From positions 1 to 14,720 of the forward strand of contig BNUH01000068.1 of the NCBI GenBank assembly GCA_025997215.1: a DNA stretch of 14,720 nucleotides, in the 5' to 3' direction. The DNA is from Clostridia bacterium (GTDB taxonomy: Bacteria; Bacillota_A; Clostridia; Christensenellales; Aristaeellaceae). Below, one piece after another: positions 13,711 to 14,720 of this stretch; positions within the stretch are counted from its first letter, which is position 1; each line of letters starts with the position of its first letter. The notes under the pieces were generated by a model that saw nothing but the letters and a program-made list of their open reading frames with translations, was not told where the DNA came from and searched no databases. A program made the translations under genes and the position numbers.

Positions 13711-14052
13711 ATGAATACAAAACTACCACTGGAGTCGATGGTCGAGAAGACGCTAAGGAATTACGTAGAAAAAGCCGGTGGGTTATGTATCAAATTGCCG
13801 CCGACGGCCAAGGCTGGCATACCGGACCGGCTGGTCATATTACCAGGTGGGCGTATCATTTTCGTCGAAGTCAAACGCGACTATGGCTCCTTATCTCGGA
13901 GCCAAGTGGAATGCCACAGGCAGCTGGAGAGTCTGGGATGCGAAGTCAAAGTGCTCTTTGGCGAGCCGGAGGTGTTCATCTTCGCGAAGGATGAGGGGTT
14001 AACGAGGCGACCTGATGGTACATGGGTTGGGGGATGTTTTGATGCAGTATGA
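13711..14052 (+). CDS. VRR-NUC domain nuclease
   Basis: A 113-residue protein that is almost entirely a VRR-NUC domain, a compact PD-(D/E)XK nuclease common as a free-standing gene in phages and prophages and as the nuclease part of FAN1-type enzymes. The active-site residues are Asp39 in AGIPDR, Glu53-x-Lys55 in FVEVKRD and Gln65 in SRSQVECHRQL. The surrounding AGGLCIKLP and LGCEVKVLFG strands fit the family. I chose the ATG at 13711, 10 bases after the GGAGGAG site. An in-frame ATG-like start at 13621 would place the terminator hairpin and T-tract inside the coding region and adds 30 unsupported residues. In many phages such genes sit with replication genes, where they may process branched DNA; here it follows an Rpn nuclease and precedes a long non-coding region. 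Confidence 0.88.
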   Translation: MNTKLPLESMVEKTLRNYVEKAGGLCIKLPPTAKAGIPDRLVILPGGRIIFVEVKRDYGSLSRSQVECHRQLESLGCEVKVLFGEPEVFIFAKDEGLTRRPDGTWVGGCFDAV

Positions 14053-14076
14053 CAATAAGCTTATGTAAACATCAGT

Positions 14077-14161
14077 TCCAAGGTGGCTGGGAGGCTCGTG
14101 GTTGTATAGAACACTACTAGGGGTAAGGGAATATACGACCTAGCCTTTCCGCAGCCTTGGA
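14077..14161 (+). ncRNA. Structured RNA element with 17-pair stem and three-way junction
   Basis: TCCAAG (14077-14082) pairs with CTTGGA (14156-14161), GCTG (14086-14089) with CAGC (14152-14155), GG (14090-14091) with CC (14149-14150), and AGGCT (14092-14096) with AGCCT (14142-14146). Small bulges separate these helices. Inside, GTGGT (14098-14102) pairs with ACTAC (14113-14117), and GGT (14122-14124) with ACC (14138-14140), giving two arms. Nested helices of this length are unlikely by chance and point to RNA or a cruciform. The identity is unknown. Confidence 0.5.
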
Positions 14162-14355
14162 GGGTATTGTGTGGTAAAACAGAGTGTGTAACAAATTTAA
14201 CTGATTTGAAACAACGCAACTGGCGGTATAGACTCTAAATATCGAACACAAGATACGGTATATCGGAGTAGAAGTAGTTGTATATACTGCACAAAGAACG
14301 TCAAAGATTTTCGACAAATTGGAAGGGCTAATTACTAAATTATTAGAGAGCGGGG

Positions 14356-14488
14356 TCTCTTGGCGATTTGGTTAACTACTCAGGGCTGTTTGCCAGTTTT
14401 CGTTGATATTGCTAGGCTTTTCGAGTGTTTCACTACTGTACAGTGTTAAAATAAATGTTAAGTTTCTGTTACATGAGGTAGCGATACC
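14356..14488. repeat. Diverged ~130-bp repeat unit A
   Basis: It begins with the 25-base box TCTCTTGGCGATTTGGTTAA (continuing CTACT), 20 of 25 identical to unit B. CTTTTCG (14417-14423) and a small hairpin, CACT with AGTG, follow at the same order as in unit B. The unit ends with the hairpin GAGGTA-GCGA-TACCTC, which runs into the next box. Confidence 0.5.
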
Positions 14489-14618
14489 TCTCTTGAATAT
14501 TATGTTAACTACTAGACGCTGTGTCTGTTTTTTGCTGAGATTACTAAACTTTTCGCATGTCCACAACAAGTGCTTGTACATGAGTGTTCTTATACTATCA
14601 TAGCCAAGTGGTTAGACC
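14489..14618. repeat. Diverged ~130-bp repeat unit B
   Basis: It begins with TCTCTTGAATATTATGTTAA (continuing CTACT), then has CTTTTCGCATG at 14549 and a bulged hairpin CATGT...ACAA-GTGC-TTGT-ACATG. Before the next box lies an imperfect hairpin AGTGGT-TAG-ACCTCT. With two preceding bases, its box matches that of unit C across most positions. Confidence 0.55.
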
Positions 14619-14720
14619 TCTCTTGAATAGGATGTTAACTATCGGCGGATGTGAGTTCCACTACCAACACTCGTTGGATTCAATTTTTTCACATAAGCTA
14701 TCATAACTAAACTGTTGGAG
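14619..14720. repeat. Diverged repeat unit C (runs off window)
   Basis: It begins with TCTCTTGAATAGGATGTTAA followed by CTA, differing from unit B at two of the first 23 bases, exactly 130 bases downstream. A TTTTTTCACAT segment near 14684 corresponds to the CTTTTCGCAT box of unit B. The rest is strongly diverged and the unit is cut by the window edge. Confidence 0.5.

Larger units (their letters stand above)
14053..14720. other. Long non-coding region to the window edge (structure and repeats)
   Basis: No frame here has both a ribosome site and a protein-like composition; the longest frames (~66-69 residues, both strands) look like chance. Instead there is a long interrupted stem with a probable three-way junction (14077-14161) and then three diverged ~130-bp repeats with conserved boxes. 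The region continues past the window. The best reading is a large structured non-coding RNA or a repeat-based regulatory or replication region. Big phage RNA classes such as ROOL or GOLLD are possible comparisons, but I cannot match sequence to them from memory. Confidence 0.45.

Noticed and set aside
14372..14603. Short frames on both strands in the right-hand region
   Set aside because: Hydrophobic, chance-like composition, no ribosome sites, and they cross repeat boundaries.
14356..14643. CRISPR array
   Set aside because: Only three copies, 20 of 25 identity in the first pair, gaps of ~105 bases that are themselves partly homologous, and no cas genes.
14603..14700. tRNA-like D-arm (ATAGCCAAGTGGTTAGACC)
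   Set aside because: No acceptor stem, anticodon arm or T-stem can be paired; the segment belongs to the diverged repeat units.

Overview
This window is phage or prophage DNA of a tailed, siphovirus-like phage. The host is probably a Gram-positive, clostridia-like Firmicute. The signs are strong AGGAGG-type ribosome sites, a Dit / Gp37-like / baseplate tail module of the Firmicutes type, tandem large serine recombinases, an Rpn-type nuclease and a VRR-NUC gene. All recognised genes are on the + strand. The host call is an inference from gene content, and no species can be named.

Layout: (1) 1-3948, tail morphogenesis: the 3' end of the tape measure gene, a BRO-family antirepressor inserted into the tail operon, distal tail protein (Dit), a small phage protein, a Gp37-like tail/hub protein and a short baseplate-type protein. 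(2) 3968-5151, a two-gene nucleotide cassette: thyX (flavin-dependent thymidylate synthase) and dcd (dCTP deaminase), overlapping by ATGA. Together they would route dCTP to dUMP to dTMP, if a dUTPase activity is supplied. (3) 5154-7499, a 781-residue appendage/fibre protein with four Fn3-like units in an ABAB order, an Ig-like unit and a C-terminal module. (4) 7500-9777, an accessory cassette of four genes: a glutamine-synthetase-fold amidoligase, a gamma-glutamylcyclotransferase (GGCT), a 74-residue unknown and a secreted 72-residue His/Cys mini-protein. Three candidate promoters here share one unusual design: CCATTA exactly 14 bp upstream of a TTG(A/C)TA -35, then a 17-bp spacer and a -10. 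This suggests one co-regulated group of morons. (5) 9879-12569, two tandem, clearly related large serine recombinases, AT-richer than the tail genes. (6) 12592-14052, an Rpn/PD-(D/E)XK transposase-like nuclease behind a near-consensus promoter, a terminator, a run of hairpins ending in a T-tract, and a VRR-NUC protein. (7) 14053-14720, at least 668 bp without a credible gene. It holds a 17-bp interrupted stem closing a probable three-way junction, then three diverged ~130-bp repeats with a conserved 25-bp box and hairpins at matching places. This looks like a large structured non-coding RNA or a repeat-based control region, and it runs off the window.

How it fits together: the tail genes and the ThyX/Dcd pair look like one late transcript with tight spacing. 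The amidoligase/GGCT/mini-protein cassette has its own promoters, so it could be expressed in the lysogen. The recombinases would integrate and excise the element. No holin or endolysin follows the fibre gene, where one would normally be expected. The strongest leads for something undescribed are the CCATTA promoter family with its amidoligase/GGCT cassette, and the repeated structured non-coding region at the right end.
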